Below are positions 62,370 to 64,000 of a stretch of DNA of 64,000 nt, one piece after another. This DNA comes from Lancefieldella parvula_C (GTDB lineage Bacteria > Actinomycetota > Coriobacteriia > Coriobacteriales > Atopobiaceae). The notes below the pieces were generated by a model. The model made no database searches and had not been told where the DNA came from. It was given only the letters and a program-made list of their open reading frames with translations. The stretch is taken from assembly GCF_000758945.1 (NCBI RefSeq), contig NZ_JRND01000014.1, positions 60,700-124,699 on the forward strand. The letters are read 5' to 3'. Numbering within the stretch: position 1 is the first letter of the stretch; every line of letters starts with the position of its first letter. Made by a program: the position numbers and the translations under genes.

Positions 62370-63458
62370 CTAAAAAAGACTATCCTGAGGTGGTTGTTTT
62401 AAGGCCTCAAACAGGTTTTTTGCCAAAAGTGCAGCTCCCTTAGAATTTGGATGCACATCATCGGCAAAATATTTTTTCTCCTGAGGTAACAGTTTTTCTC
62501 CAGAAATACACTGCAAACCAAACTTACCGGCAACCTCTTCAATAATTTGAGGAATCTCGACGAAACAAGAATAAGGGTGCGTGGGATACGCATCCTCAAA
62601 ATAAGGGGTGGGCGTCAGAACCACCACACGAGTATCCGCATACATCTGAGAGATCTGCCAGAGCGAATTTTGAACATCGTATGTTACTTGCGATTTTGCG
62701 CATTTCTCGTATCGATAATTTGCTCCAAGCGCAACAACCACTAAAGAGGCATCCTCAATAAACGTATACGAGCCAGGCTGATAAACTTGTCCACCAATTC
62801 CCTGGTTAACCACCTCAAGCTTCATGCGCTTAGCAAGACAGTGCGGCCAAGTTTTATCTGGGCGCTCCACAACAAAACCCTGCGCAATAGAATCGCCAAA
62901 CACCACCAGCTTTTTCTTAGGCTCATCGGGCGAGAAAAACGTGCCATTGCCACGGAGATTTTTAACGGAAGCGCTCTGCAAACAAGGCAAGTAAACACTC
63001 ACGTGATGCGTGTCATTAAAACCTGGAAGCCTAGCAAGGTCATCCTGAGAGATTTCTGTTTCTAGATGAATAGAAAGTGTCTGTTCACCTGCATCATCCA
63101 ACGAGAAGTTCTTGTAAGGTTTACCGTTAACTGTCACAAATACAGAACTGAGCTTTCTAAAATACGTGGCTTTAAGTAGCTGTAAAACAGACGAGGATCC
63201 CTTAGGAACTTCATCAATTATTAGATCAAGTACCACTTCTGAGCTGTCTGTGGTAAAAGCAACTTGAATATCTGAAGTGCACGCTGCCATCTGTTTAAAA
63301 AGACCGGGATGCCAAGAAGAACAAGAGCCAATAACTCTAAACTGATTGGAAGAGATGCGCAGCGGATGAACCCATCCGTGAGCAAGCTTTTCTGACCATG
63401 GTGCACCAAGTAAAAACTTAGATGCTGGCGAACTAATACTCCACTCCCCAACTTCCAT
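62370..63458 (-). CDS. SGNH/GDSL-family hydrolase with N-terminal beta domain
   Basis: The 362-residue protein has an N-terminal ~180-residue beta-rich domain and a C-terminal SGNH esterase domain. Block I is VVFGDSIAQG with nucleophile S190, the oxyanion glycine is in NQGIGGQVY, block III is LGANYRY, and block V is DDVHPN with the catalytic D and H. No signal peptide is visible, so it should be cytoplasmic. Sugar or acyl esters are typical substrates. ATG at 63458 follows GGAGGTG by three bases. It appears to be a single-gene unit. Confidence 0.85.
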   Translation of the reverse strand: MEVGEWSISSPASKFLLGAPWSEKLAHGWVHPLRISSNQFRVIGSCSSWHPGLFKQMAACTSDIQVAFTTDSSEVVLDLIIDEVPKGSSSVLQLLKATYFRKLSSVFVTVNGKPYKNFSLDDAGEQTLSIHLETEISQDDLARLPGFNDTHHVSVYLPCLQSASVKNLRGNGTFFSPDEPKKKLVVFGDSIAQGFVVERPDKTWPHCLAKRMKLEVVNQGIGGQVYQPGSYTFIEDASLVVVALGANYRYEKCAKSQVTYDVQNSLWQISQMYADTRVVVLTPTPYFEDAYPTHPYSCFVEIPQIIEEVAGKFGLQCISGEKLLPQEKKYFADDVHPNSKGAALLAKNLFEALKQPPQDSLF

Positions 63459-63575
63459 ACGCACCTCCAATCACAAGTTAAATTACTATAGTTATATATT
63501 ACGAGGTTATCAGACAGTATTACAATCTTTAGTAACAAATAAACTGCTCTTGTTGTCCATAGGGAGGCAACAGAT

Positions 63576-63857
63576 ATGTTTGGCGAGAAGATATTTAATT
63601 TTTCAGAACCGATTTCTAGAAAAACAGTTCGTATTGTAATATTGGTCAGTTTTCTGGCTTATCAGGGAATGCGGCTACTGTGGAAACAGGGACTTATTCC
63701 ACCATTACTATTTTTTCTAGTATTAATTCTGACAGAGGTTATCGATTTTTATATCTTTTTTAAAAGCGGTATCAAAAAAGGGGTAAGAATTTTGTTCTTA
63801 GTTTTCCTCATACTTGCGCTTATATTCGAGATAAGCCACATCATTTATTTTCTTTAA
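63576..63857 (+). CDS. Small membrane protein, unknown
   Basis: The 93-residue product has three hydrophobic segments (VRIVILVSFLAYQGM, PPLLFFLVLILTEVIDFYIFF, VRILFLVFLILALIFEISHI) and short charged turns. GGGAGG eight bases before the ATG supports real translation. I do not recognise the family. It is divergent from the SGNH hydrolase gene. The region is more AT-rich than its neighbours, and a GGCGAGAA motif copy begins in codon 3 (63582). Confidence 0.6.
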   Translation: MFGEKIFNFSEPISRKTVRIVILVSFLAYQGMRLLWKQGLIPPLLFFLVLILTEVIDFYIFFKSGIKKGVRILFLVFLILALIFEISHIIYFL

Positions 63858-64000
63858 CCAGTGAATAAAACCCTCTTCTGTGAACTGCCTCCCATTTCTT
63901 AGATACGAGAAATAGGAAGCAGTTCAAAACACACCTAAGTCAGATAATCTGTTAAAAAGACGTATACATGACGCTGAAAATACCTTAATCATGCAGAATA
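63858..64000. repeat. AT-rich end of window with an imperfect 18-bp inverted repeat
   Basis: GAACTGC (63882-63888) returns as GCAGTTC (63919-63925), and the stem continues through TCC/GGA and ATTTCT/AGAAAT with two mismatches around an eight-base loop. No T run follows on either strand. It may be a 3' mRNA hairpin of the small membrane protein gene. Nothing else is visible to the window edge. Confidence 0.45.

Noticed and set aside
2810..63589. GGCGAGAA motif as Chi or a chromosome-polarity sequence
   Set aside because: Such motifs are skewed to one strand along a replication arm; here the two orientations are equal (19 and 20) although gene direction is almost wholly one-sided. Not excluded without genome data, but not favoured.

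Overview
The window looks like chromosome from a low-to-mid GC actinobacterium of the class Coriobacteriia, most like Atopobium/Lancefieldella or Olsenella. This is inferred from gene content and could not be checked by a search. The evidence is: a division cluster that runs mraZ-rsmH-ftsL-ftsI-murF-mraY-murD-ftsW-murG-murC-murB-ftsQ-ftsZ-pgeF-yggS-sepF-yggT-divIVA with SepF but no FtsA; a TlyA/NadK/RecN block; a SigB/F-type sigma factor; and a mannose-family PTS with a fused IIAB and a DUF956 partner. Nothing here looks like a prophage, insertion sequence, CRISPR array or transferred island.

Layout. 0-11.3 kb is mixed-strand metabolism: the end of a hemerythrin/PAS protein, an MFS transporter, a spermidine-synthase-like protein, an M18 aminopeptidase, a DEDDh exonuclease, gltX, a fused L-serine dehydratase, tRNA-Gln and tRNA-Glu, and a large membrane protein. 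From 11.3 to 63.5 kb almost every gene is on the minus strand: metK, a TetR regulator, the CCA enzyme, then (the only plus-strand pair) a radical-SAM/DUF4130 DNA-repair pair behind two SOS boxes. The division and peptidoglycan cluster runs from 36.3 kb down to 17.7 kb. Upstream of it lie xerD, pyrG, recN, nadK, tlyA, xseB, nusB, a Gls24 protein and efp. Next come the mannose PTS operon, an Xaa-Pro peptidase, a degenerate aroB with an intact aroK, and an operon of yqeG, mltG, ruvX, alaS, an AI-2E family transporter, the sigma factor, its degenerate anti-sigma partner and a DUF948 protein. RarA, a dNTPase, an SGNH hydrolase and a small membrane protein end the window.

The most striking signal is not a gene. 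The 8-mer GGCGAGAA (mostly as TGGCGAGAAG) occurs 39 times by hand count, 19 on one strand and 20 on the other, where about 1.6 are expected from base composition. It falls in several reading frames and in intergenic DNA, is densest in the division cluster, and once forms a perfect inverted pair beside a terminator. A one-base variant, TGCCGAGAA, adds at least nine more. Density, balanced orientation and placement resemble the DNA uptake sequences of Neisseriaceae and Pasteurellaceae. I know of no such system described in Actinobacteria.

Other regulatory features are visible: a four-box, 10-bp-period MraZ operator before mraZ, SOS boxes before the radical-SAM pair and before nadK-recN, a hairpin masking the ribosome binding site of pyrG, and six good intrinsic terminators.
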